Source: Saccharopolyspora erythraea
GTDB taxonomy: Bacteria > Actinomycetota > Actinomycetes > Mycobacteriales > Pseudonocardiaceae
Reading direction: 5' to 3'
Assembly (NCBI RefSeq): GCF_018141105.1
Contig: NZ_CP054839.1
Coordinates: 1-64,000, forward strand
Length of the DNA: 64,000 bases
A program made the translations under genes and the position numbers. Below, in pieces: positions 49,758-57,716 of the stretch. The notes below the pieces were generated by a model. That model saw nothing but the letters and a program-made list of their open reading frames with translations, was not told the origin of the DNA and ran no database searches. Numbering within the stretch: position 1 is the stretch's first letter; every line of letters begins with the position of its first letter.

Positions 49758-49967
49758 TCATGCCCTCCCGTGCTTCTTGTGGACCGCCTGCCGCGAGACC
49801 CCCAGCTCGTTGGCGACCTCCTGCCACGACCAGCCCTGGTTGCGCGCGTTGCGGACCTGCACCGACTCGAGCTGTTCGAGCAGCTTGCGCAGGGCGGCCA
49901 CGGCGCGCAGGCCCGCGCGCGGGTCGCGGCCGCCCGCGGCCGAGGCCAGTTCCGTCGCTTCAGTCAT
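49758..49967 (-). CDS. Small helix-turn-helix protein
   Basis: A 69-residue protein with a C-terminal helix-turn-helix (NQGWSWQEVANELGVSRQAVHKKHGRA) and an N-terminal helix LRAVAALRKLLEQLESVQVRNAR. The ATG at 49967 is the most likely start; an in-frame extension of 12 residues would read through the operator. It lies immediately upstream of the Clp N-domain gene. The paired palindromes at 49970-50015 abut its start, so autoregulation is likely. Confidence 0.85.
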   Translation of the reverse strand: MTEATELASAAGGRDPRAGLRAVAALRKLLEQLESVQVRNARNQGWSWQEVANELGVSRQAVHKKHGRA

Positions 49968-49969
49968 GG

Positions 49970-50015
49970 TGTCAATGTAAGTTGACACGGGAGGGTGTGT
50001 CAACTTGCATTGACA
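49970..50015. promoter_or_regulatory. Paired TGTCAA-N6-TTGACA operators
   Basis: Two 18-bp inverted repeats of form TGTCAA-N6-TTGACA lie at 49970-49987 and 49998-50015, and the two units are themselves inverted copies of each other (TGTAAG versus CTTGCA spacers). They sit in the 54-bp gap between the SRPBCC stop and the HTH start. TTGACA also resembles a -35 element. Probable operator of the HTH protein. Confidence 0.72.
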
Positions 50016-50021
50016 GTGTGC

Positions 50022-50522
50022 TCAGCCCTCCGCGGCCGCCTTGATCTCGGCGACCGTCCTGGACATGGCGTCCTCGAGCATCGCCCGCCGCTTCGCGCCC
50101 AGGGCCGCGGCCTGGTCGTCGTCCATGCCCCGGAGGTAGCTCGCGAACCTGGAAGGCGGCTCCTGCATGCGATAGCGCTGGGTGAGCGCGCACCCGCCGC
50201 CGTCCGGCTCGATCGCGAACGACCAGACCGAGGTCTCGGCGCTCCTGGCGTAGGTCAGCACCGCCCACGCGAACTCCCGGCCCGGGACCGCGGCCACGAC
50301 CTCGCACTCGGTGGTCCACGTCTCCTCGCCCGCCCGGTTGTGCCCGTGGAACCGGGACCCGACCGCGCCGGGCTCGCCAAGCACCCACTCGCCGCCGGTG
50401 CACTCCGGGCTCCACTCGCCCATGCGAGTGATGTCGCTGACGACCCGGTAGACCTCATCGGGGGACGCGTCGACCTTCGTCGTGGCCTCGATGTCGAAGG
50501 ACAGATCGATCTGCTCGCTCAT
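50022..50522 (-). CDS. SRPBCC family protein
   Basis: A 166-residue START/Bet v1-like hydrophobic-ligand fold. Typical features are the opening strand IEATTKVDASPDEVYRVVSDITRMGEWSPECTGG and the following FHGHNRAGEETWTTECEVVAAVPGREFAW. Family members bind lipids or small molecules or act as cyclases; nothing here fixes the ligand. The ATG at 50522 (MSEQIDLSFDIE) is chosen over an upstream GTG. It lies upstream of the HTH-Clp pair in the same direction and next to cwsA. Confidence 0.85.
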   Translation of the reverse strand: MSEQIDLSFDIEATTKVDASPDEVYRVVSDITRMGEWSPECTGGEWVLGEPGAVGSRFHGHNRAGEETWTTECEVVAAVPGREFAWAVLTYARSAETSVWSFAIEPDGGGCALTQRYRMQEPPSRFASYLRGMDDDQAAALGAKRRAMLEDAMSRTVAEIKAAAEG

Positions 50523-50606
50523 CTGATCAGTCTGCGCGACCCCAGGTGCCCGCGGACGTGAGAACGGCGACACCCAGCGGGTGCCGCCGTTCCCGGGGAG
50601 AGCCCC

Positions 50607-51140
50607 TCAGCGCTGGTACTCCGTACCCAGCGAGGTCGGCCGGTCGGCGCGGCCGTCGCCCTGCGCGGGCACCGGCGAGTGGTGGCCGTCGGTGCCGTGC
50701 CGCGGCCCGTCCTCGGCCTCGGCGACCGGCAGCTCCTCGGGCCTGCGCGACAGCGCGACGCCCGCCGCGGCCAGTCCGGCCAGCACCAGCAGCACCCACG
50801 GCCACTTCCGCCTGCGCCGCGGCTCGGGCGCGATGCGGCCGGCCAGCTCGCGGCGGGCGATCTCGGTGTTCCTGGCGAACTGCTTCCGCGCCTTGCGGCG
50901 CCGCTTGGCCAGCTGCTTGCGCGACATGCCGGTCGCCTTGCGGGCGATCAGCTCCTGCAACTCGTCGGTGTCGATGCCGCGGTTCGCCAGCTCGTACTCG
51001 GCGCGCGCCGCGGCCGTCTTCGACATCGCCATCCCGGCCCGCCCGGCTCGCGCGGCCCCGATGCGGGCCGAGCGGATCCCGGTGCCGACTGCCCTGCCCA
51101 CGTTCTCGCCGGCTCGGGTCATGGTCTTCACTTCGTCCAT
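50607..51140 (-). CDS. cwsA: CwsA-like cell-shape membrane protein
   Basis: A 177-residue protein with a basic, helical N-terminal part (about 1-110: RAGENVGRAVGTGIRSARIGAARAGRAG, LIARKATGMSRKQLAKRRRKARKQF), one membrane helix (RRRRKWPWVLLVLAGLAAAGVALSRR, about 115-135) and a short polar tail. Sequence similarity to mycobacterial CwsA is modest, but the position beside ppiA and crgA matches Rv0008c. CwsA interacts with CrgA and Wag31 in polar growth and division. Assignment rests on synteny as well as topology. Confidence 0.7.
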   Translation of the reverse strand: MDEVKTMTRAGENVGRAVGTGIRSARIGAARAGRAGMAMSKTAAARAEYELANRGIDTDELQELIARKATGMSRKQLAKRRRKARKQFARNTEIARRELAGRIAPEPRRRRKWPWVLLVLAGLAAAGVALSRRPEELPVAEAEDGPRHGTDGHHSPVPAQGDGRADRPTSLGTEYQR

Positions 51141-51288
51141 CGTGTGCCTCCTACGCCCGGCGTTCGCCGGTCTTCGCTCTGGCGTCCAGGCGGCCCGGCC
51201 GGGTGGCGGGAACGCCTGGCACGTGACGATCAGCCCCCATACTGCACCCAGACACCACGTTCCCGCCTTTCGATGGCAGGATGGTCTG

Positions 51289-51843
51289 GTGGCTGAAGAC
51301 AACGGATCGCTCGTTGGGACGACGTTGACCGCGACCCTGCACACGACGCAGGGCGACATCCGGGTCAACCTCTTCCCGAACAAGGCGCCCAAGACCGTCG
51401 CGAACTTCGTCGGCCTGGCCGAAGGAACCAAGGAGTACGACGCCCCGAACGCGAAGGGCGAGCGCTCCGGGCCGTTCTACGACGGGGTCATCTTCCACCG
51501 GGTCATCGAGGGCTTCATGATCCAGACGGGAGACCCGACCGGTACCGGGCGCGGTGGCCCCGGCTACCAGTTCGGCGACGAGTTCCACCCGGAGCTGCAG
51601 TTCGACCGGCCGTACCTGCTGGCGATGGCCAACGCGGGTCCCGGCACCAACGGCTCGCAGTTCTTCATCACCGTGGGCGCGACGAGCTGGCTGAACTACA
51701 AGCACACGATCTTCGGCGAGGTCGCCGACCAGGCCTCGCGCGATGTCGTCGACGCCATCGCCACGACCGCGACCGGTCCCGCCGACCGCCCGGTCAACGA
51801 CATCGTGATCGAGAAGGTCGCCGTGGAGCGCGGCGAGGGCTGA
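51289..51843 (+). CDS. ppiA: Peptidyl-prolyl cis-trans isomerase, cyclophilin type
   Basis: A 184-residue cyclophilin catalysing proline isomerisation. Active-site signatures are FHRVIEGFMIQTGDPTGTGRGGPGY and MANAGPGTNGSQFFIT, with the late Trp/His region SWLNYKHTIFGEV. No signal peptide, so probably cytoplasmic, like mycobacterial PpiA. The GTG at 51289 (MAEDNGSLVGTT) follows GGCAGGA. It is divergent from cwsA, as in Mycobacterium (Rv0009 position), and is followed by the rhomboid gene after one base. Confidence 0.94.
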   Translation: MAEDNGSLVGTTLTATLHTTQGDIRVNLFPNKAPKTVANFVGLAEGTKEYDAPNAKGERSGPFYDGVIFHRVIEGFMIQTGDPTGTGRGGPGYQFGDEFHPELQFDRPYLLAMANAGPGTNGSQFFITVGATSWLNYKHTIFGEVADQASRDVVDAIATTATGPADRPVNDIVIEKVAVERGEG

Positions 51844-51844
51844 C

Positions 51845-52771
51845 GTGACGGTACCGCCGCACGGGCAGCCGACCGGTTCGGACGGGGCGCCGCCGCTGCA
51901 GGCGTGCGTGCGCCACCCGGACCGGCCGACCGGGCTGCGCTGCACGCGCTGCGAACGCCCGGCCTGCCCGGACTGCCTCCGCGAGGCTTCGGTGGGCTAC
52001 CACTGCGTCGACTGCGTGCAGGCCGGGCGCGGCGGCACCCGCCAGCCGGTCACGGTCGCGGGTGCGCGACTGGCCGCCAAGCCGATCGTCGTGCCGGTGC
52101 TGATCGCGCTCAACGTGCTGGTGCACGTCTACACGTCCGTCCAGGCAGGCAGCGGGATGGACAACTTCGACTCCGACGGGTTCGCCACGTCGGCGCTGCT
52201 GCCGATCCTGGTCGCGGGCGGCCAGTGGTGGCGGCTGGTCACGTCCGGCTTCCTGCACATCGGGCTGCCCCACCTGGCGATGAACATGATCGCGCTGTGG
52301 GTGATCGGCCGGGACCTCGAACTGGTGCTGGGCCGCCTGCGGTTCACCGCGGTCTACTTCCTGTCGCTGCTCGGCGGCAGCACCGCGGTGTTCGTGTTCG
52401 GCGAGCTGGTGCAGCCGGTCGCCGGGGCATCCGGCGCGGTGTACGGCCTGATGGGCGGCATCGCGGTCGCCGCGCTGCGGCTGAAGGTCAGCCTGCGGCC
52501 GGTGCTCATCGTGATCGGCCTGAACGTGCTGCTCAGCGTCACCATCCCGGGGCTGTCCCTGCTGGGGCACCTGGGCGGGCTGTTCGTCGGTGCCGCCGCG
52601 ACGGCGGCGCTGGTCTACGCGCCGAGGCAGCGCAGGCTGCTGTTCCAGGGCGGGGCGCTCGCGGCGATCTTCCTGGTGCTCGCCGTCGCGCTGGTCACCA
52701 AGGACATGTCGCTGGGCAACATGGTCTGCACCGGCTACGGCGGCGATGGCACCCGCTGCGGCGTGATCTAG
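51845..52771 (+). CDS. Rhomboid family intramembrane serine protease with zinc-finger N-terminus
   Basis: A 308-residue membrane protein. Residues about 20-60 form a B-box-like zinc finger (CVRHPDRPTGLRCTRCERPACPDC, then HCVDC). Six or seven membrane helices follow. The catalytic serine is in GASGAVYGLMG, the histidine in GHLGGLFVG, and the oxyanion asparagine in HLAMNMIAL. Rhomboids cut membrane helices; the substrate here is unknown. The GTG at 51845 is one base after the ppiA stop, so the two are co-transcribed. Confidence 0.93.
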   Translation: MTVPPHGQPTGSDGAPPLQACVRHPDRPTGLRCTRCERPACPDCLREASVGYHCVDCVQAGRGGTRQPVTVAGARLAAKPIVVPVLIALNVLVHVYTSVQAGSGMDNFDSDGFATSALLPILVAGGQWWRLVTSGFLHIGLPHLAMNMIALWVIGRDLELVLGRLRFTAVYFLSLLGGSTAVFVFGELVQPVAGASGAVYGLMGGIAVAALRLKVSLRPVLIVIGLNVLLSVTIPGLSLLGHLGGLFVGAAATAALVYAPRQRRLLFQGGALAAIFLVLAVALVTKDMSLGNMVCTGYGGDGTRCGVI

Positions 52772-52796
52772 TGATGTTCCAGATGTGGTTCGCCTG

Positions 52797-52822
52797 GCGG
52801 TGCGAGCCAGCTACCGCACCGC
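52797..52822. terminator. Hairpin between convergent rhomboid and PH-like genes
   Basis: An 8-bp stem, GCGGTGCG with CGCACCGC, with a 10-base loop, lies between two converging genes. Likely a bidirectional terminator. Confidence 0.65.
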
Positions 52823-52852
52823 GGGCGGCTGACACCGCTTGTTGAACAGGGC

Positions 52853-53287
52853 CTAGCCGGGCCGCATCGCGTTCAGCGCCTCCGCGACCTCGACCGGATC
52901 GGCTCCGAGGTCGAGCCTGGTCAGCACCACGAGCTCGTCGTCGGCGGTGTCGATGGCGAGCACCTCTACAGTGCGGCCGAGCCGCGAGCTGCGCTCGGTT
53001 CGCACGGTCACCGCAGGCCAAGGCCAGGCCCTGCGTCCGTGCAGCCCGCGCACGGCGACGCCTTCGGCGCCGGCGCTGAGCCGCGGCCGGCAGAGCGTGG
53101 CGTAGGCCGAGGCGGCCGCGAGCACGACCACCACCACGCCGACGAACAACCGGTCCAGCGCGCTGCCGCTCAGCAGCCACCACACCGCCGCGGCGGCGGT
53201 GAGCACCCACCCGGAAGCGGCCAGGCCGACGGGTGTGGACCACTCGCGCGAAACCTCGGGCTGCACCGTTTCCGCCTCCTCATCCAC
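52853..53287 (-). CDS. PH-domain-like membrane protein
   Basis: A 144-residue protein with two membrane helices (about 20-40 and 45-62) and a C-terminal beta-rich region (LSAGAEGVAVRGLHGRRAWPWPAVTVRTERSSRLGRTVEVLAIDTADDELVVL), the pattern of bacterial low-molecular-weight protein antigen 6-like PH domains. It matches Rv0010c by position between ppiA and crgA. The GTG at 53287 starts it; a parS-like palindrome lies only a few bases upstream, and a DnaA-box pair 60 bp upstream. Function is unknown. Confidence 0.8.
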   Translation of the reverse strand: MDEEAETVQPEVSREWSTPVGLAASGWVLTAAAAVWWLLSGSALDRLFVGVVVVVLAAASAYATLCRPRLSAGAEGVAVRGLHGRRAWPWPAVTVRTERSSRLGRTVEVLAIDTADDELVVLTRLDLGADPVEVAEALNAMRPG

Positions 53288-53292
53288 CGCCC

Positions 53293-53310
53293 TGGTTTCA
53301 CGTGAAACCA
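53293..53310. promoter_or_regulatory. parS: parS site (ParB binding)
   Basis: TGGTTTCACGTGAAACCA is a perfect palindrome holding the exact bacterial parS core GTTTCACGTGAAAC (53295-53308). The palindrome extends to CC/GG on each side (53291-53312). ParB nucleates at such sites near oriC to guide chromosome segregation. It sits right upstream of the PH-like gene start, so ParB spreading could also affect that gene. I noticed no other copy in the window. Confidence 0.9.
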
Positions 53311-53346
53311 GGTTCTGACCTGCGCTGATCCGTTCAGCGAGTGAAG

Positions 53347-53369
53347 TTGTCCACAGGAGTTATCCCCAG
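53347..53369. promoter_or_regulatory. DnaA-box pair near parS
   Basis: TTGTCCACA (53347-53355, perfect actinobacterial consensus) is followed by TTATCCCCA (53360-53368) and a CCCCAGTGGGG inverted repeat. On the minus strand this repeats the CTGGGGATAACTC plus TGTGGA pattern at 6520-6553. Confidence 0.7.
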
Positions 53370-53432
53370 TGGGGATGAGTTACACACGTGTTGTTCGGTT
53401 ACCGGACGCTTTCGCCGACATGAACAGAGTGA

Positions 53433-53459
53433 GGCCCGAAGGTGTAGCACCTCCGGGCC
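53433..53459 (-). terminator. Hairpin after crgA
   Basis: GGCCCG / CGGGCC and GGTG / CACC form a near-perfect stem with a 3-base loop, 22 bp beyond the crgA stop on the minus strand. No T-tract. Confidence 0.65.
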
Positions 53460-53481
53460 CCGGTCACGTGCGGTTCGACGG

Positions 53482-53748
53482 CTAGCGCCAGCGCATGGTC
53501 ATCAGCAGCCCGACGATCATGAAAGCGAACCCGACCGCGAAGTTCCACGCCTCCAGGTCGGCCATGAACGGGATCTTGTCGCCGGCCAGGTAGTTGACCA
53601 CCAGCCACAGCAGGCCGATGACCATCATGCCCAGCATGACCACGACGTAGATCGGGTGCGACGGTCCTACCGCCTTCGCCTTCACCGGCGTGCGGCGATC
53701 AGCCACCGGGGTGGAGGAGTCCTTCTTGCGGACTTTGGACTTCGGCAT
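53482..53748 (-). CDS. crgA: Cell division protein CrgA
   Basis: An 88-residue membrane protein. The basic N-terminal part [12 protein letters not shown] is followed by two membrane helices with [28 protein letters not shown], then [22 protein letters not shown]. Length and motifs are standard for CrgA, which localises to the septum and affects FtsZ and PBP recruitment in actinobacteria. Start ATG at 53748. Position beside the PH-like gene and before the pabA-pkn block matches Rv0011c. Confidence 0.96.
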   Translation of the reverse strand: MPKSKVRKKDSSTPVADRRTPVKAKAVGPSHPIYVVVMLGMMVIGLLWLVVNYLAGDKIPFMADLEAWNFAVGFAFMIVGLLMTMRWR

Positions 53749-53944
53749 GGTGTCCTCGCCAGGGGAGGCAGCGCAGCGTCGGCTGCGTGCTCGGGGGCGG
53801 CGGCCGTACCGCGCGATCCGGCCCGGAGCGGAACCGGACGCGGAGCGGCTCGTTTTCCGACTAACACGTTAACGCAATCTCGTAGCCGACCGAACACCCC
53901 TTGCGCTGGCGAGTTCGGCCGGCTCCGCAGTGGGAAGGGACACC

Positions 53945-54766
53945 GTGGGGTCCACCGACATCGCAGTGGCACCACCGCCGGACCGCCGTCCCCAGCGGGT
54001 CCGCGCCGCCGCCCGGGTCTTCGGCGAGGTTCTCATCACCCTCGGCCTGGTGCTCCTGTTGTTCGTGTTCTACGAGGTCTACGTCACCGACTGGTTCACA
54101 GCGCGCAAGCAGGACGACGCGAGCCGCCGGCTCGACCGGCAGTGGCAGGCTCCGGGGCCTCCGCCGCCTGCGCCGCGGCAGGGCGACGCGTTCGCCCGGC
54201 TCCACATCCCCGCCTTCGGCCCCGACTACCGGTTCACGGTCCTCGAAGGCACAGATCCGGCGACGCTCGCGGCGGGACCCGGCCACTACTCGGCCACCGC
54301 CCAGCCCGGTGAGCAGGGCAACTTCGCGGTCGCCGGACACCGCATCGGCAAGGGCGCGCCGTTCAACGACGTTGACCGGCTGCGCTCCTGCGACGCGCTG
54401 GTCGTCGAGACCGCTACGGAGTGGTACGTCTACCGCGTGCTGCCGCGGGCGGAAGAGGCCGCGGCCTGGGGTTCCCGGGCGACCGACCCGAAGTGCCGGG
54501 GCGTGGCGCCGATCGGAGTGCCCTACGACCTGGCGCTTGGCCAGCGCATCGTCGGGCCGGAACAGGGCGAGGTCATCTACCCGGTACCCGGGAGGTCACG
54601 GGACACCCTGCCGAAGGACCAGCAGACCAGGCTCATCACCCTCACCACCTGCCACCCGGAGTTCTCCGCGGCGCAGCGCCTCATCGTGCACGGGGTGCTG
54701 GTCAAGCGGTACCCGAAGGACCCGGCCGACCCCGACCTGCGACCGCCCGAACTCGAGGAGCGCTGA
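53945..54766 (+). CDS. Class E sortase
   Basis: A 273-residue cysteine transpeptidase anchored by an N-terminal membrane helix (VFGEVLITLGLVLLLFVFYEVYV, about 25-50). The sortase fold has the catalytic His132 in VAGHRIG, Cys236 in LTTCHPEF, and an Arg in RLIVHGVLV nearby. Class E enzymes are common in actinobacteria and attach LAxTG-type surface proteins; no substrate gene is seen next door. The GTG at 53945 (MGSTDIAVAPPP) is preceded by GAAGGG. Its stop overlaps the next small gene. Confidence 0.92.
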   Translation: MGSTDIAVAPPPDRRPQRVRAAARVFGEVLITLGLVLLLFVFYEVYVTDWFTARKQDDASRRLDRQWQAPGPPPPAPRQGDAFARLHIPAFGPDYRFTVLEGTDPATLAAGPGHYSATAQPGEQGNFAVAGHRIGKGAPFNDVDRLRSCDALVVETATEWYVYRVLPRAEEAAAWGSRATDPKCRGVAPIGVPYDLALGQRIVGPEQGEVIYPVPGRSRDTLPKDQQTRLITLTTCHPEFSAAQRLIVHGVLVKRYPKDPADPDLRPPELEER

Positions 54767-54921
54767 TGTACGGCTGGATCTGGCGGCGGTTGCCGGGCCC
54801 GACCGCGGCGAAGGCCGTGCAGGCCGTGCTGCTGGTCGCGGCGGTCATCGCGCTGCTGCTGTTCGTGGTCTTCCCGCGGGTCGAGCCGCTGCTGCCGTTC
54901 AACGAGGTCACCACGCTCTGA
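54766..54921 (+). CDS. 51-residue membrane protein coupled to the sortase
   Basis: The ATG at 54766 overlaps the sortase stop (TGATG), a sign of coupled translation. The protein begins MYGWIWRRLPGP and has one hydrophobic helix of about 22 residues (VQAVLLVAAVIALLLFVVF), then PRVEPLLPFNEVTTL. The charge pattern puts the N-terminus in the cytoplasm and the short tail outside. I recognise this as a recurring small protein near actinobacterial sortase/pabA loci, but no function is known. Confidence 0.8.
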   Translation: MYGWIWRRLPGPTAAKAVQAVLLVAAVIALLLFVVFPRVEPLLPFNEVTTL

Positions 54922-54985
54922 AGGCACCCGGGCGCGCGGGGTGCCACCTGTCGGAACGTGCGCGACACCGCGGCGGCGTGCCACG

Positions 54986-54991
54986 TACCCT
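54986..54991 (+). promoter_or_regulatory. Candidate -10 element for pabA
   Basis: TACCCT ends 6 bases before the GTG start at 54998, with no ribosome site between, so the transcript is probably leaderless. Confidence 0.45.
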
Positions 54992-54997
54992 GTGGGC

Positions 54998-55639
54998 GTG
55001 CGCGTACTCGTCGTCGACAACTACGACAGCTTCGTCTACAACCTCGTCCAATACTTGGCGCAGCTCGGCGCCGAATGCGTCGTGCGCCGCAACGACGTCG
55101 TCGCCGACGATGAGGTGGAGTGGTCCGACGGCGTGCTGTTCAGCCCCGGACCGGGCACCCCCGACCGGGCAGGCCGCACGATGGAGCTCGTCCGGCGCTG
55201 CGCCGACGAGCGGCGCCCGGTCCTCGGCGTGTGCCTCGGTCACCAGGCCATCGGCGCCGCGTGGGGCGGCGTCGTCGAGCGCGCCCCCGAGCTGCTGCAC
55301 GGCAAGGTCAGCGAGATCCGCCACGACGGCGCCGGTGTCTTCGCCGGCCTGCCGGAACCCTTCATCGCGACCCGGTACCACTCGCTGATCGTCCGCGCCG
55401 ACACCATCCCGGACGAGTTCGAGGTCACCGCCCGCACCGAGTCGGGCATCGTGATGGGCATGCGCCACCGCGAGCTGCCGGTCGAGGGCGTGCAGTTCCA
55501 CCCCGAGTCGGTGCTCACCGACGGCGGCCACCGGATGCTGGCCAACTGGATGGCCTCGGCCGGGAACCCGGTCGACGAGCGCGTCGTGTCCCAGCTCGAA
55601 GAGGGCATGCGCAAGGTCGCCGCGGCCGCGCGCCGCTGA
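54998..55639 (+). CDS. pabA: Aminodeoxychorismate/anthranilate synthase glutamine amidotransferase
   Basis: A 213-residue class I glutamine amidotransferase that supplies ammonia to chorismate for p-aminobenzoate or tryptophan synthesis. The nucleophile is in GVCLGHQAIG and the His-Glu pair in GVQFHPESVLT, with NYDSFVYNLVQYL near the start. PabA and TrpG cannot be separated by sequence; the conserved place before pknB (Rv0013) favours pabA, possibly serving both. A strong bidirectional terminator follows. Confidence 0.93.
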   Translation: MRVLVVDNYDSFVYNLVQYLAQLGAECVVRRNDVVADDEVEWSDGVLFSPGPGTPDRAGRTMELVRRCADERRPVLGVCLGHQAIGAAWGGVVERAPELLHGKVSEIRHDGAGVFAGLPEPFIATRYHSLIVRADTIPDEFEVTARTESGIVMGMRHRELPVEGVQFHPESVLTDGGHRMLANWMASAGNPVDERVVSQLEEGMRKVAAAARR

Positions 55640-55652
55640 CCCGCCGACGCAG

Positions 55653-55681
55653 AAAGGGCCCCGCGAATCGCGGGGCCCTTT
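55653..55681. terminator. Bidirectional terminator between pabA and pknB
   Basis: A perfect 13-bp stem, AAAGGGCCCCGCG with CGCGGGGCCCTTT, and an AAT loop, between converging genes. The A-run and T-run flanks make it a good intrinsic terminator in both directions. Confidence 0.9.
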
Positions 55682-55696
55682 CCATCACGGCTTCGT

Positions 55697-57658
55697 TCAG
55701 GGGAACGGCGGGAAGAACCCGTCGTCGGGCTGCGTGGTCGGCGAACTGTCGTACTCGCCGACGTAGATCGTGATCGTCTGGTTTTTGCTGATCTTGTCGC
55801 CGTTTGACGGGGAGCTGCGCACGACCTTGTTGTCGAGATTGCTGTCGGTGGTCGACTCCTTCTGCTCGACGAGCCGGCCGTTCCAGCCGAGCTGCTGGAG
55901 CTGCCTGTTGGCGTCGCTGGGCGAGAGCCCGGTCAGCGAAGGCATCGAGATCTGCTGCCCGTTTGAGACGTAGACCGTCACCTGCGCGCCCGGCTTCAGC
56001 TTGGTGTCGGCCGCCGGGGTCTGGTCGACCACTATGCCGGCGGGCTCGCTGGAGTCGCGCTCCGAGCGCACGACCTTGAAACCGGCGTAGCTGAGCAGCC
56101 GATCGGCGGTCTCGTACGGCATGTTGCGGACGTCGGGGACGGGCCGCTGCTCGGCCTTCTTGCCGAGCACCACGTTGATCGTGGTGCCCTTGGCGACGGT
56201 GCCCTCCGGGTCCCACTCCAGGATCTTGTCGACCTGGCTGTCGTTGTCGACCTCGCGGGTCTTGGGGTTGTAGCCGAGCGTGAGCCCGACCTCCGACAGC
56301 TTGGCGCTGGCCTGGTCCATGGACATCCCGCGCAGGTCCGGGATCTGGACCTGCTCCGGTCCGGTGCCGAAGCAGACCCTGACCCGGTCCTGCTTCTTGT
56401 CGATCGGGACGCCCGGGTCCGGGGTCTGGTTGATGACGCGGCCGACGTCCTCCCGGCTGGACGGGCACGGGATCTGCTCCTGCCACAACCAGTTGCCGGC
56501 TGTCAGCTCGCTGAGCGCCTGGGACTTGGTCATGCCCTCCAACTGCGGAACCGCGACCCTGTCGTCGCCGGTCGGCCCGCTCAGCAGCGCGTTGGCCACC
56601 CACGCCACCAGCGCGAACACCGCGACGCAGATGAGCGTGACCAGCGCGATCATCCAGTTCTTGCGCCGCTTGCGCTGCGCCTCGGCGTCGAGGTCCTCCT
56701 CGACGGCGGGCTCCATGCTGCGGTGGCGTCCGCCCGGGGACATCATCTCGGTCGCGGGCGTCGGAGCGATCATCGAGGTCCGCTCCTCCTCCGACATGAT
56801 CATCGGAGCCTTCGGCCGCTGCCCGGACAGCACCCGCACCAGGTCGGCGCGCATCTCGGCGGCCGACTGGTAGCGGTTCGCCGGGTTCTTGCTCAACGCC
56901 TTGAGCACCACGGCGTCCAGCGACGCCGGGACCTGCGGGTTGACGTCGGAAGGCTTGCGCGGGTCCTCCCGCACGTGCTGGTAGGCCACCGCGACCGGCG
57001 AGTCACCGGTGAACGGGGGCTCGCCGGTGAGCAGCTCGAACAGCACGCAGCCCGAGGCGTAGACGTCGCTTCGCGCGTCGACGGACTCGCCCCTCGCCTG
57101 CTCGGGCGAGAGGTACTGGGCGGTCCCTATCACCGCGGCGGTCTGGGTGACCGCTGCCTGCCCGTCGGTCAGCGCCCGCGCGATGCCGAAGTCCATCACC
57201 TTCACCGCGCCGGAGCGGGTGATCATGATGTTGGCCGGCTTCACGTCGCGGTGGATGATGTGGTGGCGGTGGCTGAAGTCCAGCGCGGCCGAGGCGTCGG
57301 CCATGACCTCCATCGCGCGGCGCGGCGGCAGCGGACCCTCGGACTTGACGATGTCGCGCAGCGTCCGGCCGTCCACGTACTCCATCACGATGTAGGGCAG
57401 CGGACCGCTCTCGGAGTCGGTCTCGCCCGTGTCGTAGACGGCGACGATCGCCGGGTGGTTCAGGGCGGCGGCGTTCTGCGCCTCGCGGCGGAACCGGAGC
57501 TGGAAGGTGGGGTCCCGGGCCAGGTCGGCGCGCAGGACCTTGACCGCCACGTCGCGCCCCAGCCGGATGTCCCGGCCGCGGTGCACCTCCGACATACCGC
57601 CGTAGCCGAGCGTGTCACCGATCTCGTAGCGGTTGGAGAGAAGTCGCGGTGAGCTCAT
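55697..57658 (-). CDS. pknB: Serine/threonine protein kinase PknB with PASTA domains
   Basis: A 653-residue receptor kinase controlling growth and cell-wall synthesis. The kinase domain is at about 10-275, with Lys40, catalytic Asp138 in HRDVKPAN, DFG at 156-158, and activation-loop threonines Thr171 and Thr173 (TQTA), the positions used by mycobacterial PknB. A juxtamembrane linker and one membrane helix (about 335-358) precede four extracellular PASTA repeats that sense muropeptides or lipid II in relatives. The ATG at 57658 is chosen for MSSPRLLSNRYEIGD. It is the last gene of the pkn operon. Confidence 0.97.
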   Translation of the reverse strand: MSSPRLLSNRYEIGDTLGYGGMSEVHRGRDIRLGRDVAVKVLRADLARDPTFQLRFRREAQNAAALNHPAIVAVYDTGETDSESGPLPYIVMEYVDGRTLRDIVKSEGPLPPRRAMEVMADASAALDFSHRHHIIHRDVKPANIMITRSGAVKVMDFGIARALTDGQAAVTQTAAVIGTAQYLSPEQARGESVDARSDVYASGCVLFELLTGEPPFTGDSPVAVAYQHVREDPRKPSDVNPQVPASLDAVVLKALSKNPANRYQSAAEMRADLVRVLSGQRPKAPMIMSEEERTSMIAPTPATEMMSPGGRHRSMEPAVEEDLDAEAQRKRRKNWMIALVTLICVAVFALVAWVANALLSGPTGDDRVAVPQLEGMTKSQALSELTAGNWLWQEQIPCPSSREDVGRVINQTPDPGVPIDKKQDRVRVCFGTGPEQVQIPDLRGMSMDQASAKLSEVGLTLGYNPKTREVDNDSQVDKILEWDPEGTVAKGTTINVVLGKKAEQRPVPDVRNMPYETADRLLSYAGFKVVRSERDSSEPAGIVVDQTPAADTKLKPGAQVTVYVSNGQQISMPSLTGLSPSDANRQLQQLGWNGRLVEQKESTTDSNLDNKVVRSSPSNGDKISKNQTITIYVGEYDSSPTTQPDDGFFPPFP

Positions 57659-57716
57659 CGATGCGTCGTCCCGATCCTTGTCAACGATCGTCCCATCATC
57701 ATGCCGACCGGCGGTG

